The notes: generated from the letters alone by a model not told the origin. DNA of 64,000 bases from Parelaphostrongylus tenuis (GCA_019055375.1 JAHQIW010002110.1:1-64000), one strand, 5' to 3'. Positions 24,206-35,399 are shown, counted from the first letter of the stretch. A program made the numbers and translations.

Positions 24206-25294
24206 TCACCTGTCGTCCCGTTGATCGTCGAGTGACTCGAGCGGGTACCAGCAACTCTTCCATTTTTCCCTATCGCGTGCAAGAGTAGCCCAGTGGGTCC
24301 TCCTCGCTCTAGGAATTCGCTGAGCATCATATCTTTCTTCCATCGCTTTCGTGAAGAAATCGGACCAACGGGTCAGTGGTCTTCCTTTAGAGCGCTTGAC
24401 GTCCCGAGGAATCCAGTCGGTAACGGCTCTCGTCCATCGGTTGTCGTTGAAGCGCATCACGTGTCCGGCCCACCTTATTTTCGATATCCTGACGTGTAGA
24501 ACGGCGTCTCTGATTTTCGATCGTTGACGTAGGTCGGAACTTCGGATCCTTTCTCTCATTTGCGAGATGCGGGATACTCCTAGCATCGACCTTTCGACTG
24601 CGCGTTCGATAACGGCAAGTGATCTTTCATCCTGCTTACGTAGCGACCAGGTTTCTGCTGCATACGTTAGGGCAGGGATAATTGTCGAGTCGAAAAGGTG
24701 GGCACGGAGTCGGATGTTCTTTGTCCTCTTCACTACATCTTCGATGCTCTTAAACGTTCCCCAAGCCGCTCGTTTCCTCCTGCTCAACTCTGGGGCTAGG
24801 TCGTTCATCATGTTGATTTCACGACCTAGATAGATGTAACTGGAGCATTCGGAAATTGTCGTTCCGTTGAGCGTGAATGGGGCATTAGAAACCCATCCGT
24901 TCCTCATGAACATTGTTTTCGTTAGATTCAGTTGAAGACCGATCTTTCCACAGGCGTTATCGAAGTCAGTCAACATTCGTTCCGCTTGGCTGATGTTTGG
25001 TGTTATGAGAACGATATCGTCAGCAAAGCGAAGATGGTTTAATTGTCGACCGTCAATTTTCACTCCCATTTCGTCCCATTCTAATGTTCGCATGACGTTT
25101 TGCAGGGTGGCAGTGAATAGTTTTGGCGATATTGTATCGCCTTGTCGAACCCCTCTTCTTACGTCAATGGTGATATTGTTGTAGAATGGAGATATTCTGG
25201 TCGTGAAATCTTTATAAAGCTCACGAAGGATCATTATGTACCGAGTAGGGACGCCCTGGTTATCCAGAGCCTCTATAACCGCTTCTGTTTCCAC
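24206..25294 (-). CDS. RTE reverse transcriptase, catalytic and C-terminal part
   Basis: Third segment of the polyprotein. It has GVRQGDTISPKLFTATLQ (motif B) and LRFADDIVLI, the catalytic FADD box (motif C). Next come GLQLNLTKTMFM (motif D), SYIYLG (motif E) and a C-terminal region with TYAAETW, IRWAGHVMRF and RPLTRWSDFF, typical of RTE elements. It ends at TGA 24206, eight bases from the element end. All key catalytic residues are kept, so the two single-base frame breaks upstream are the only obvious defects. Confidence 0.9.
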   Translation of the reverse strand: METEAVIEALDNQGVPTRYIMILRELYKDFTTRISPFYNNITIDVRRGVRQGDTISPKLFTATLQNVMRTLEWDEMGVKIDGRQLNHLRFADDIVLITPNISQAERMLTDFDNACGKIGLQLNLTKTMFMRNGWVSNAPFTLNGTTISECSSYIYLGREINMMNDLAPELSRRKRAAWGTFKSIEDVVKRTKNIRLRAHLFDSTIIPALTYAAETWSLRKQDERSLAVIERAVERSMLGVSRISQMRERIRSSDLRQRSKIRDAVLHVRISKIRWAGHVMRFNDNRWTRAVTDWIPRDVKRSKGRPLTRWSDFFTKAMEERYDAQRIPRARRTHWATLARDREKWKSCWYPLESLDDQRDDR

Positions 25295-25974
25295 TGAATC
25301 AAAGGCTTTTTCAGATCGATGAAAGTGAGACAGAGTGGTTGTTTGTACTCTCGCGAAACTTCAATGAGTCTTGTGATCGTGTGGATGTGGTCTATGGTAC
25401 TAAATCCTTTTCTGAACCCTGCTTGTTCGCATGGCTGTCCTTCGTCCAGTGTTCTGTCAATCCTGTTCAGGATGACTCGAGTAAAGAGTTTATAGACAAC
25501 GGACAGCAAGCAGATTGGGCGATAATTGCCTATGTCGTGAAGGTCTCCCTTTTTGAACAACAATACGGTCTTGCTGGTTTTCCATTGAATAGGGACCTTG
25601 CATTCTGACAGGTAGCGAGTGAAGAGCCGAGCCAGGGTGTTGATGAGAACTGGCGGCAGGTTCTTCAGGTGTTCTGGTCTAATCCTGTCTGGACCGGGTG
25701 TTGTTCTGTTTTTCACCGACGATATAGCATGTCGGATTTCGGAAGGAAGGACCGGTGGAACGACATATTCGTCCTCTTTCAATTTATATGACGGTAAGAG
25801 AACATGGCTAGCGAAGAGATCCGAGTAGTATTGGTGGATGATTTTCTCCATAGCCCTTCTGGAAGCTGTAAGTGTCCCGTCAGGGTATCGGAGTGCAATC
25901 ATCTTGGTCTTATAGTTGGCGAAGCCTCGCTGGGCTTTGCGAATGCTCTTCCCAGCTTCTGCAGCTTCTGCCAT
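25273..25974 (-). CDS. RTE reverse transcriptase, N-terminal part
   Basis: Continuation of the polyprotein after the first frameshift. Motifs are TPGPDRIRPEHLKNLP, WKTSKTVLLFKKGD, NYRPICLLSVVYKLF, a CEQAGFRKGFSTIDHI stretch, and LTFIDLKK (motif A region). The frame breaks straight after LKK because the A-run has five As where six are needed to continue into the next segment. About 230 residues are readable. This is a coding fragment of the RTE, not a separate gene. Confidence 0.85.
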   Translation of the reverse strand: MAEAAEAGKSIRKAQRGFANYKTKMIALRYPDGTLTASRRAMEKIIHQYYSDLFASHVLLPSYKLKEDEYVVPPVLPSEIRHAISSVKNRTTPGPDRIRPEHLKNLPPVLINTLARLFTRYLSECKVPIQWKTSKTVLLFKKGDLHDIGNYRPICLLSVVYKLFTRVILNRIDRTLDEGQPCEQAGFRKGFSTIDHIHTITRLIEVSREYKQPLCLTFIDLKKPLIQWKQKRL

Positions 25975-27046
25975 AACTGCTGCTCTTCTCTTCTTTAAGG
26001 TCTTCTTTTATCGCTTCTCTGCATCGTTTCGCAAGTTCGGACGTAAGGTTTCGGTTGCCTGCAGCTCGTGCGATTCCACGTTGACGTATCAGCTCGAGTG
26101 TCTGCGGAGACAAGCGTCTCTTCGTGACCTTAGGACTCTCGGCTTTTTTAGCGCTAACGTGAAGATATTCAACGAGTCGATCGTATTCTTCGTCGATGTT
26201 GTCGACAACGGTATCTTCCCAAGAGCCGACTAATGATTTGAATACATCCCAGTTTATGGTAGTTCTGGGACTTCGTTGTTTGAATTTAGCGGCTTTCTCT
26301 CCTCTCCTCGAAAATCGGAACGTTGCGCGAAGGAGGCGATGGTCTGATCCCGTGTAGAACTTGGGAACAACAGCGACGTCGGTCAGGCAAAACCTTCGAT
26401 TTACTATGATGTGATCTATTTCGTTATGGTACTCTCCATTGGGAGACTCCCACGTCCATCGCTGAGAGAGAGGCTTTTGGAATTGCGAGTTACCATGGAT
26501 GGTTTGGGTCGTCATGATAAACTCGGATAGCCTCTCACCCTGTTCATTCCATTCTAGTCCGTGGGTCCCTATGTGACGTTCTTCAGACGTTCTTCTAGGT
26601 CCAATTTTTGCGTTAAAATCTCCGACAATGACCTTGAAGAATGAATGATCTTCTCTGAAGAATTTTTCGAGGTCCATATAGAACGCTTCGACTTCGTCTT
26701 CGTCATAGCTTGATGTTGGTGCGTAAGCAACGAAGATGGTCAAAGCCGGCATAGAACCACATCGTTTCAACCGTAATCGTCCGATACGGGTTGTTAGTTG
26801 TTCGAACGAATCAATGCTCACGGTCAAATTCGATTTGACGAGGACGCCAACGCCACCGACACCTCTGCGATCGCATGTTCCAAGGAACAGTTCTTCTCCG
26901 GTGTCATAGACAGCGTGAAAAGGATGGCGCCTTCTCGTCTCAGCCAGGCCAATGACGTCGTACCTTATTCTTCTTGCTTGAATCAACAGATCTTCTACAG
27001 CGGATTGTTGAGCAAGGGTTCTTGCGTTGTAGGTACAGATCGTCAT
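25910..27046 (-). CDS. RTE apurinic-type endonuclease domain
   Basis: Exonuclease-endonuclease-phosphatase fold that nicks target DNA to prime reverse transcription. Visible motifs are [10 protein letters not shown] at the start (catalytic Asn), GLAETRR (metal-binding Glu), [11 protein letters not shown] (Asp/Asn), NEIDHIIV and YTGSDHRLL (catalytic SDH). A linker follows. The frame leaves the reverse-transcriptase frame near 25950, in the AAAGAAGAGAAGAGC stretch, by one base, so the last roughly 20 residues here are out of frame. In intact RTE elements this is the N-terminus of a single polyprotein of about 950 residues. The ATG at 27046 directly precedes the domain and is a sensible start. 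Confidence 0.9.
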   Translation of the reverse strand: MTICTYNARTLAQQSAVEDLLIQARRIRYDVIGLAETRRRHPFHAVYDTGEELFLGTCDRRGVGGVGVLVKSNLTVSIDSFEQLTTRIGRLRLKRCGSMPALTIFVAYAPTSSYDEDEVEAFYMDLEKFFREDHSFFKVIVGDFNAKIGPRRTSEERHIGTHGLEWNEQGERLSEFIMTTQTIHGNSQFQKPLSQRWTWESPNGEYHNEIDHIIVNRRFCLTDVAVVPKFYTGSDHRLLRATFRFSRRGEKAAKFKQRSPRTTINWDVFKSLVGSWEDTVVDNIDEEYDRLVEYLHVSAKKAESPKVTKRRLSPQTLELIRQRGIARAAGNRNLTSELAKRCREAIKEDLKEEKSSSYGRSCRSWEEHSQSPARLRQL

Positions 27047-27550
27047 TTTAGTCCGTTTCGATCTTGGCAGCCTAGTTCGGCCCTGAGATTTTAGCAGCCT
27101 CTCCGTACTCGTCCTACCTGGCGCTGCCGTACCAGGGGCTCTTTCGGGGTCAGGGGAATGAGGCCCATATTTGTTACTGTTTTTGGCATTTTGATACCCA
27201 ACGTGTAGCTTGCCAGGCTCTAAACGTGGGGCTGGGTACTCACGAGTAGCTTGCCAGTCTCTCTCGGAGGAGCGGGAGGAGCTTATTTGTTGGAGGCGAC
27301 TCCTAACCGCCTCCCATGTACTTCCCAGCCGCTTGATTGCAGGTTTTTGGCCGACTTGACTCGTAGAAATAGAGTTTTTGTCAAGTCGGCGCTGCAGAAG
27401 CAGGGAGCTCGTCCCCTGAATCCACCTGCGTCTCTGGGAAGCACACGGTCGCTTTTGGTTCGCGTTTTATTCCCCTATCCACCACCTGGGGACGCGCCAC
27501 GTGCCCTCGCGACTAACCGGGCGGGATCCCTCAAAGAGGGAGGTTCGTGG
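27047..27550 (-). promoter_or_regulatory. RTE 5' untranslated/promoter region
   Basis: GC-rich compared with its surroundings and non-coding. At the extreme 5' end a CCCTC-TTT-GAGGG hairpin lies just inside the target duplication. RTE and related elements often carry internal promoters, and some carry HDV-like ribozymes here. I could not build a convincing HDV-like fold by eye. Confidence 0.5.
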
Positions 27551-27564
27551 AACAAGTAGGTAAT
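27551..27564. repeat. 14-bp target duplication, RTE 5' side
   Basis: AACAAGTAGGTAAT, identical to 24184-24197. Confidence 0.85.
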
Positions 27565-27941
27565 AACCTCAGAAATATGAATGAACATGAGGAAAACACA
27601 TACAAGAGACCCTATCTACGCACTCACCAACGAGGGTTCTTAATGACCCCAGAGAAAATATTCTCGACCGACATTCAATGCTATCCATAAAGAAAGTCGA
27701 CATATCAAATAGTGGGCAGAATTCAGATTTAATGTCAGTGACTGATCATGGCTACAAGGAAAGAACGAATTTTTCACTCGCCTTTGTTTCAAATCACCAC
27801 CAATCGCCCTCAAAACTCACAAAACACAACATCAATGCTCTACAAATTCTGACCTCCGTGATTTTCTTTGCTTCAGTAACACGAGGGGTTTTTAACACAA
27901 GTTTATTTTATACAAAGTAGTACAATAAAGATCGTATCTGT

Positions 27942-27978
27942 GGCTAACGTTTCGGCACTTCTGCCTTCCTCAGACCCT
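27942..27978 (-). ncRNA. Penelope-end hammerhead-like motif
   Basis: The minus strand has CTGAGGA, a GGC..GCC stem, then GAAACGTTAGCC. The core matches the Penelope-end motif at 51.1 and 58.3 kb, with G in the variable core position. The stem I partner is imperfect. It is probably the end of a mostly lost Penelope copy. Confidence 0.45.
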
Positions 27979-28003
27979 GACTGACCTACATCAACTCAAT
28001 AAT

Positions 28004-28144
28004 CAATCAGAAGTGATTTCATTTGACCGCAACTTGCGGTGTTATAATGTTACAATATATATATATATATATTGTATATATTATATTGGGTATATTGTAA
28101 CATCATAACACCGCAAGTGGCGGTCAAATAAATCATTCTGATTG
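28004..28144. mobile_element. MITE with 50-bp terminal inverted repeats
   Basis: The left arm (28004-28056: CAATCAGAAGTGATTT, TTTGACCGC, ACTTGCGGTGTTATAATGTT) and the right arm (28094-28144, reverse complement) match at all but a few positions. They flank an AT dinucleotide core. It is non-coding and 141 bases long, able to fold into one hairpin. The transposase family is undetermined. Confidence 0.8.
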
Positions 28145-28224
28145 TTTATTTATACCCAATATCTGTCAACATAAGTGGGTTCAATGTCGATAACGACTAC
28201 CCCGCCAAACCGTAGACGGTTGGC

Positions 28225-28375
28225 TGTTGACAGATAACGCGTTGTAGCGTGGAAAGAGTGGCGTGCAAAACGAGCGTCGATGGTGCAATGGTTAGCATAC
28301 GCTTCCGGAAGAGTGAGATCTGGTTTCGAATCCCAGCTGACGCAGACGCTTTTGCACAGCACTCCACACTATTGT
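28225..28375 (+). mobile_element. tRNA-derived SINE, family A
   Basis: The tRNA-like body at about 28274-28343 has paired ends GCGTC/GACGC, an A-box TGGTGCAATGGTTAGCATACG and a B-box GGTTTCGAATCC. The leader GCGTTGTAGCGTGGAAAGAG matches the 6052-6205 copy. The anticodon arm is degenerate, so it is not a working tRNA gene. Confidence 0.7.
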
Positions 28376-28710
28376 GTGCATCATCTTAGTCAAACACTTC
28401 CATAACCAGGTCAGAAAGAAAAGAAAAAAGAAAGGGAAACGTTTTAAACAGTTCTAAATCGTAAAATAATCAGCTAAGTTTGACTCACCTTTTTTAACGC
28501 AGCATTTCCTCGATTATGAGCATAACTTTTTCTGCGACTTGTTATTGCGAAATTCTCTATTGCTTCCAAAAAGATCACAAAATCGAATATATATCTGCAC
28601 CTTCAATATAATTCAGCGAATTAATATGAGTAATCAACACTGATGTGATTTGTCAGTTTATTGGTGCTATATTGTGAGAAAAAATAATCGTCAAAATAAA
28701 AGTGCTTGTC

Positions 28711-28765
28711 TCAAACACATCGAGGTTCAGTTTCAGTTTCCGTCGACAGTGCACTTTTCGAGAAA
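28711..28765 (-). pseudogene. Copy C exon 4 tail (displaced)
   Basis: The minus strand codes STETETEPRCV then TGA at 28711, matching the end of copy B (VETKTEPRCV). The 200 bases beyond the stop (28510-28710) match the 3' flank of B at 14090-14279. The rest of exon 4 is missing because the 2.7-kb repeat begins at about 28766. Confidence 0.75.
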
Positions 28766-29365
28766 AATGTAGTGAAATTAAGGATAACTGGGTGTTCTCT
28801 TTACTAGAAACACTCCTTGTGAGGTTTTTTATAATAATCTATTTTTTCGTAGCAAAAGTCTTTCTTGAATCAAAATTCAGCTGTATAACTGCCAGTGAAG
28901 TTTTCTGCGAAATTCAAACAGCAGGCGAGCGTCCAAAACAAAACGTTGTATTCTTACTGCTAATAGGTTATATCATGAATGTTTCTTGCAAAAGAAGCTT
29001 AGTATAACAACCAGCATTTTCAGGTTACCAAATGACCACAAAAATATAGATGTAATATGACTAAAATGTTCAACAACTGTTGGAAATGAGCTCCTACTTG
29101 CAAGGGTATGTTTTTCATAGAAACACAAACAACTATTTGACATATGGTCGCTCTTTTCGCTAAAATTCCTTTACAGTGATTTTTCGTGATATTTTATTTT
29201 TTTTTGTAGCCAAAAGTCCAGCAAAAAGCTATTCGTAGACCCCAGCCAAGTAAATAGCACGAACCGATTGTGTAAACATTGCTTTAATTTTGTTGTTGCA
29301 ACAAAACACGAAGGGTCTGTGAAAAGGTTTGTTTTCGTTCTGAAGAATGAGCCGTAGTGCGAGTG

Positions 29366-29437
29366 TAACTCTGTGGTGTTGTGGTAGCACGCGTCCTCAG
29401 TATGGATGAAACGCGGGTTCGACTCTCGTCTGAAGTC
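29366..29437 (+). mobile_element. tRNA-like SINE or tRNA pseudogene
   Basis: Contains an A-box-like TGGTGTTGTGGTAGCACGCG and a B-box GGTTCGACTCT (29417-29427). The acceptor stem does not pair well, so it is not a functional tRNA. It is absent from the corresponding place in the 18.9-21.5 kb copy, so it inserted later. Confidence 0.55.
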
Positions 29438-30769
29438 GTATTTTTGCTCACTATTTAGTTCTCTTAGGTACATAAGGAAGGTTTTTTTTTGAAAACCGAG
29501 TACATTATTAATACTTGCTTACTCGGATACTTCGACGGTCCGTTTTCACTAAAATCTTCACTAGTTGTACGGACTCCAGCACATATTCCATTCGTCCCTT
29601 TGCTGCGCGCAGTAGTCCATGACGGTAGTTTACTTTGAGCATGGCACATTATTGAAGTCTCAGAAATTCCAGCTTTCGAATGCTCGCTAGGTGTCTAGGA
29701 TAAATCAACTGTCCACTGAGAATTGTTTTGAACAATTATTGTACCACCACAGGTAGATGCCATTCGGAACGGATAATATAAGATATCGCTATAAATTGGC
29801 GTATCGGGCGCGAATATAAGGTTTTTTTTGGAATTTTGGAGGCTCAGCAGGTTTTCTATTACCCATGCATTTAAATTTATGCGAATCAATGAGATTTGTC
29901 AAAGGCTTTTTTGGCATTTTGTGATTCTAGTGGAAAAAAAATATTGGAGCACTGTTTAGAAGGCTATGATGGAATACGTACCTTCAAAAGCAAACCATTT
30001 CTCTCACTTCTACTGGATGACCAGTGGCAAGCGCTGTGTAACATAAGCGGAAAGGTTATAACCTTTTGACTAGCTGTGCACATGTGACAAATCCTTCTTT
30101 TTGAGTTGAGTAGTTTCAGGGCTATCTCCTGTACCCTGTTAAGACCCACTTCTCAGAATGGATGACGGTCTTCAATTCCATCGCATTAAAGATATTCTAG
30201 AGGTCTAACAAAATAAACATTAACTTCTCGTCCATCACTGTTGCTGGCAGATTAGCTTCTCCAGTTATATCATAGTGCCAAACGAATAGCATAAAGCATG
30301 CAAAAGTATCGTTTACAAAGCGGAAGGGAAATGTTGCGGCAAAACTGCGCGCCGCTCAGAAATCAATTGAGACACTATAAAACTGCTTATTCAGCTATAT
30401 TGAACATTCATGAATTTTTCGTGAAAGAGCCGATGATTCTGCGGGTCTACTTCTTGTTTGTGAGCAAAAAGCATGAGATTTCTGAAGGCACAATGAAAAA
30501 TCTTTGCCATCTTCAATTACTGGTATAATCTCACTCTGAGCATGTACCTAAGTCTGAGCAAAAGGTTCTGGAAAACTTTGCAAGTTTCGCTTTTATGTGC
30601 GAATTCATAACAATGACTGTTCTTCGGAGTATAGACTATCACAGTTCATGACCTTTTGCCATCGTCCTACAAAATTCCAGATCTGCTCAAAGTACAATTC
30701 CGGTTTCTATAAATCGAAAAACTCTTGCCATAGTGTTTCGCTTCATCAAATGATTGAAATCGACGGCCA

Positions 30770-31010
30770 TTCAGAAGTGTTATTTTGATCGAAAAAGGCC
30801 ATGCTCAGACAAAGCTCATGCGGTTCTGACTAGCTTTCTTGTGGAAAAAGTCAAATTGGTGCAACTTGACGACAAGATGGCAGGCCACAACGAGCCTATG
30901 TCTTCGCGATAAGAGTCCATTCTTTAAATCGCTTAAACCGTCTGCCTATAGCCAAGCACCTTCACCTTCATTAATTTCATCGACGGCTTTAAGTGATGTT
31001 AAGTCTTTTC
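30770..31010 (-). pseudogene. Mariner transposase N-terminal relic
   Basis: Matches 20589-20975 (GAAAAAGGCCATG, AAGCTCATGCGG, CAAAGTCAAATTGGTGCAACTTG, CGACGGCTTTAAG). It is further deleted and has no continuous reading frame. Confidence 0.5.
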
Positions 31011-32040
31011 TCCAATAGCGGCGGATCAACACCAAATCATTCCGTTTCAGAGGCATTTTGGAGCTCAAATTAATGAACAAGATAAATATATACAAAACTA
31101 TCAATAGAAAAAGCAAAAGATGCCAAAAATGGAACAATTAAATTTTTTTCCAGATTTTTTCTGCTCGGCCTGATACAAGTTTCTCACCTGTGGAAATCTA
31201 AGTAAAATTTTTTAGGCCAGTGTGCTTAAGCATACGTTTCATTCAACATTGAAAAAGACCAAGAAATACCTTTCTCGAGGGGTGAGAACGGCAAGCAGAT
31301 AACGGAGAAGTTCCACCTTGAGTAAGCACTAAAGTTTGTCATACTCATCACATTTAGACAAATCCATTAGGGTGAAGCGCCGCACAAACGATGTAGCATC
31401 TCCAACGCCTCCTTTGTTTATATAACCCTAGTCATACTGAGATGACCAGACATTCTAAAGTGCAGTGGTTACTAAGTGACTATTGAACATAATCATTCCC
31501 TTCTTTCGTTCGCTTTTTCACACTTGCTGATCAATACGTAACAGTACTAAATGTAATTATAGACAGGTTTCTGAAGAAAAAAATCGAAAGCAAAGAGAAA
31601 GAGAAGAAAAAACGATCATACAATAGAGAGTGTTCATACCATTTATTATCAATGGCGTAGGCACATAACGCCCCTTGCATCGTATATGATAAGATACCGC
31701 TCTTTATCCTTAACTACATTGTATGAGGATAACTCAAAATAAGGAGACACTACCTGTATGTTAATAAATTACACGCAATTATCGGGATCAAAGTAATATT
31801 TAGAGTAATGGCACCGACGACGAAAGAACGGACTGACGCGGTCTTGAAATGTAATTAGTAAAAATAAAGGAAAAAAAGCGCAGTACTTCAATTCACCAAA
31901 TCAATTTTCATATTTCCATTGCAGCGACTTTAATACAAAGTGTACGATAATGCGTAGTGTGGCGCTTAGTACCTTCCGTAAAGGGCACGTAGCCTCCAAC
32001 GGATTGAAATGTCTTAAATAGATGTTCAAAATTGAACTAC

Positions 32041-32830
32041 TTTTTTTGTCGTTCGTTCGATCAATAATCACATCCTCACATTGCAGTGATTCGCATACAA
32101 TTTCAACTTCCAGTTGATTCAAAATAGGTGAGATTGCAGCATCAGGTAGGAGTACACGAGCTTGCCTTCTGAGAACATCAAAAAACTGCAAAACTAATAT
32201 CTTGATTGGTTTAGAGGGTTAGCTTTGAGGTGCTGAAAATTAGATTTTGTGAAACGATGAAAGCCATGCTAGTTAGGAGATTGATGACTTCAGAAAATTG
32301 GGGCTCACTTCCTAAGTCTTCCAAATACCGGAAAAGGTTGTAAAATTTTAGAGTTCCAATTTCACTGTTTGCATCACAAAGCATGATACAAATACCTTCG
32401 CTCCATCCTGGCTTTCTGCAATACAAGAGACTCGGGCACCATTCATCGTGCTAGACTAAACCCTTGGAAACTAGTAAAGATGTGAGCCCGCTAACAGTGA
32501 GGCCTCTAGTGCTTGCTGCAACGAAATACAGTAGCTTTTTAATAAATAATCAAGATCTAAATCACTGCATGGACTAATTTCTAGACTTATTTCCTACTCA
32601 AAATTAGGTTTTGATCAAAAGCTCGGATTGTGACAGCTTTGAAGTACCGATGAAGTATCAGAAGTATTCATGAGATTGAAGTTTATGAATTTGTAAAATG
32701 TGAATATTTATAATATGATAACAATCCTATGCTCATTACTTTGTTCTACAGGCATTATTCACATCAGAACGCTGTTGGCACTGTGCCCAGCAGGGAAGAT
32801 GTGGAAAAGTGTTTCGTAATATAACTTCAG
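32041..32830 (-). pseudogene. Secreted-protein family copy C, decayed
   Basis: Exon 1 remnant is 32740-32830, with ATGTGAATAATGCCTGTAGA in place of the family's leader end. Exon 2 (32366-32515) begins after TTGCAG with STRGLTVSGL and soon meets an in-frame TAG. Exon 3 (about 32041-32185) codes FFDVLRRQARVLLPDAAISP and ILNQLEVEIV in frame and still has its TTTTGCAG acceptor. The exon 4 tail is displaced to 28711-28765 by the 2.7-kb repeat. The copy is clearly dead. Confidence 0.75.
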
Positions 32831-35399
32831 GCAAGTTAAAGATTGTAGGGAAGACATTTCTTTCATTAGGCCAATCGCATTACTGTAATGAGCGACGTGC
32901 TGTGCGAAGATGAAAAATCCACTGACTTCTAAAATGGAAGCAAATTCTTTGACTTATCACTTAATGAAAATTGCTTTGCCTGCTTTACTGACAGATAGCA
33001 AGCACCTACAGCGCTGAGGAATCATGTTCTCAACAAGAGTTTTTTTTTATGAGCGCTAAATGGAGCAGAATATGTCGCGTGACGTTTTAATTTAATTGCT
33101 GCGCAACGTATTTTTCGCAACACTATTTTTTCTACACTTTGAAAGCGATACTCACAAGTTGAGATGGATCCTAGTGCTCCTATCAATCAGTTCGTTTTTT
33201 GCTCCTCAAAAGTGGAGCACTCTTCTTGATGTCAAAATTGCTGCTTGAGATCTTCGTTATAGAGATGTCGTTGAACATTGACAAGACCACTAACCTTACA
33301 ATTCAGTGATTGGTGGATGCAAAGAATCCTTCAATTTCAATGTGATGACATGAATCTTTTGGACTAAGAATTTAAATTATCACGGCTTTGCTCATCAGTA
33401 ACAATTTGAAACTACGGTCACCTATGCTTGATCATCGACTCTTAGGAAAAATTTATGAGCTTTGGGATATTGTGGGTAGTCAGCGAATTTCAGCCATGAA
33501 GACTGACGCGCCGCTGTTATTTTTCGAAAAGTCGAAATAATAGATAGTTTCTCACACGTTTTTTTCTTCAAGAGCACAAACAACACGCAATACTATAGCC
33601 TATCAAGGGGCAAAGATTAGCATTTGCTGTGTATTGATCACCAACTATCATTTCACCTCAGCATGTCCTATTAAAATTTTCTTAGATTACTGAAGTAGCT
33701 CAAATTTGTCCACGAAAACCCTAGAATGTGGATAACCCACTAAACTACTCTTGCACGCTATAGAAAAATGTGGACGTTTTACTGGTACCCGCTTTATCCA
33801 CTCGGTGATCATCGCAATCACAGATGATGCCATGGCCAATCGACACCTGCGCAAGTTTCCAGTCTCTTATAGCTTTAATGTTTAAATAAGGACATATCTA
33901 CTAAGCAGTCTACATTTACCTATTTTACGCGACTTATTGAATGTAATAACTTAGTATTTGATTACATGTTTATTGTCACATTTCCTCGTCCTACCTAAAC
34001 CAAATAATTTCTGTTGAATATTGCACCCACGGGTACTAGCAAAGGCAAACGATAGGCGACGTCCCTGGTATACTAGGCCATTCAACCAAATAATGACACT
34101 TAGTTCGTTGGTTATCAAAGATAATTTCATGCACTACTGTTTTCGTGTTGAGGCTTAATCCGGCTTTTGACCTCACCTTATTGGCTTTCACTCGCAGTCA
34201 TTTGACTTGGTTTTTTGTCGTGCTAAGTGTAGTGGTTTCTTTCCCTCTTTCTTTCCTATGAAAAACTTTTAGCTGTTTCACACATGTTTCGTGAAAATAC
34301 CTTTTGAACTGTGAGAAATGAAGGAGAAGAAGCACATTAATCTGTTTCTATTGCTTGGATTTCGGCACCATTTTGCACCGCAACCACTTTTGAAGAGTTG
34401 TACTTAAACGCTTGAAAGGTTGACCAGTACTCTGTAGGCTTTCTACTAAAGGGCTGGCATCTCAGAATCACCCATCCAAGCCAAAGTCTTCGGAAAATGC
34501 TAATAAGCTATCATTTGTGTAAGCGACTACTAATTTGTGCGCTTATGCTCTCAGATAAGAAAATGAGGCCTGCCTATATTTTGCGCTGTAATGTTTTCGA
34601 ATAAAAAACGGCGTTTGATTCCGATTCTGATGGAGCCTCGCTATGGACTATCATGATTTTGCTTTGTAATGAAGAGGCACAAGGTTGGTAAATCTTTATT
34701 TTGACTAGCTTTTCGACGGTTTCATATTCATTACGGCCACAATGATTTGAATCAAATTGCCATTGTATGTTCTCTACAGACATCAGCGCTGAGACAAATC
34801 GAGTAGTGTGAGGCATAACATGAATGAAGCGTTCTTGATGTTCCCACTGTAGTCCTTTTGATTGGACTCCGGCCAGTGAAATGACCTGACGCTTTCTATA
34901 CAACATGTTCCCTATTTCCAGCGCTTTGAAACGATTGCGCTTATAGAATTTTCGATAAAACAATAGTATTAAGATACTGTTTAGAATTTTCCTACTTGTT
35001 GATACATTTATTTGAAGTAAGAGAACGTAGCGAAATTGCTCTTCGCTCAGTAACCCAGCTTAAAAAAAACGGAACTGCTACAAAGCGGAACTGTCGCGAA
35101 ACGAGCTGATAGAATGCAGAAAAGCAACGACACGGAATGCTTATTCAGCTTATGTAGAACAAATAAAAGAGGCCATTCTTTCACAGTGCAGACGGTTCTT
35201 TCGAATTTATCATTCGCAAAACAGGCAACACAGCATTATTGTGCTTCGAGCTGGGCAGTTCTCATTCAGATACTAAAGATAAGATCCAGTTTTTTTTTCA
35301 TTTCTAATGCTCTAATACACTTTATTAATCTTTCTTCACAGTGCTTTTTCTTTTTTTCACGATGCAGATCCCAGTGTTTCTAATATTCAATTCGTTGCT
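32831..35399. other. No gene; one RTE scrap
   Basis: AT-rich sequence. It includes the RTE 3' fragment listed at 33764-33835. The 129-codon minus-strand frame at 34574-34963 has no recognisable motif or repeats elsewhere in the window, and I treat it as probably non-coding. Confidence 0.4.
33764..33835 (+). mobile_element. RTE 3' end fragment
   Basis: GAAAAATGTGGACG followed by CTGGTACCCGCT, CACTCGGTGATCA and a CACAGATGATGCC tail parallels the last codons and the tail of the RTE at 24.2 kb. It is strongly 5' truncated. Confidence 0.55.

Larger units (their letters stand above)
24198..27550 (-). mobile_element. Full-length RTE-clade non-LTR retrotransposon
   Basis: The 3353-bp element lies between perfect 14-bp duplications, so both ends are intact. 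A GC-rich 5' region of about 500 bases (27047-27550) precedes an endonuclease plus reverse transcriptase reading frame. The 3' untranslated part is only eight bases, in the tail TGATACAGGTG, a hallmark of RTE elements. The reading frame is broken twice by single-base changes (near 25950 and near 25290). Perfect target duplications point to a recent insertion. 3' pieces of related copies occur at 33764-33835, 48960-49885 and 58445-58532. Confidence 0.9.
28768..31512. repeat. 2.7-kb repeat, copy 2, interrupting copy C
   Basis: Collinear diverged copy of 18945-21480. Its left end abuts the cut exon 4 tail of copy C, so it inserted into, or replaced part of, that exon. It includes the tRNA-like piece at 29366-29437, which copy 1 lacks. 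Confidence 0.7.

Noticed and set aside
24293..26233. Several plus-strand frames of 60-105 codons
   Set aside because: They are antisense shadows of the RTE endonuclease and reverse transcriptase.
28055..28080. AT-rich origin or centromere-like element
   Set aside because: The AT run is the short core of a MITE with matching inverted ends.
28274..28343. Functional tRNA gene
   Set aside because: A- and B-boxes are good but the anticodon arm does not fold properly, and the flanks match other SINE copies.
34574..34963. 129-codon open frame on the minus strand
   Set aside because: No recognisable motif, no family member elsewhere in the window, no splice partners. Its length is possible by chance in 64 kb of six frames.
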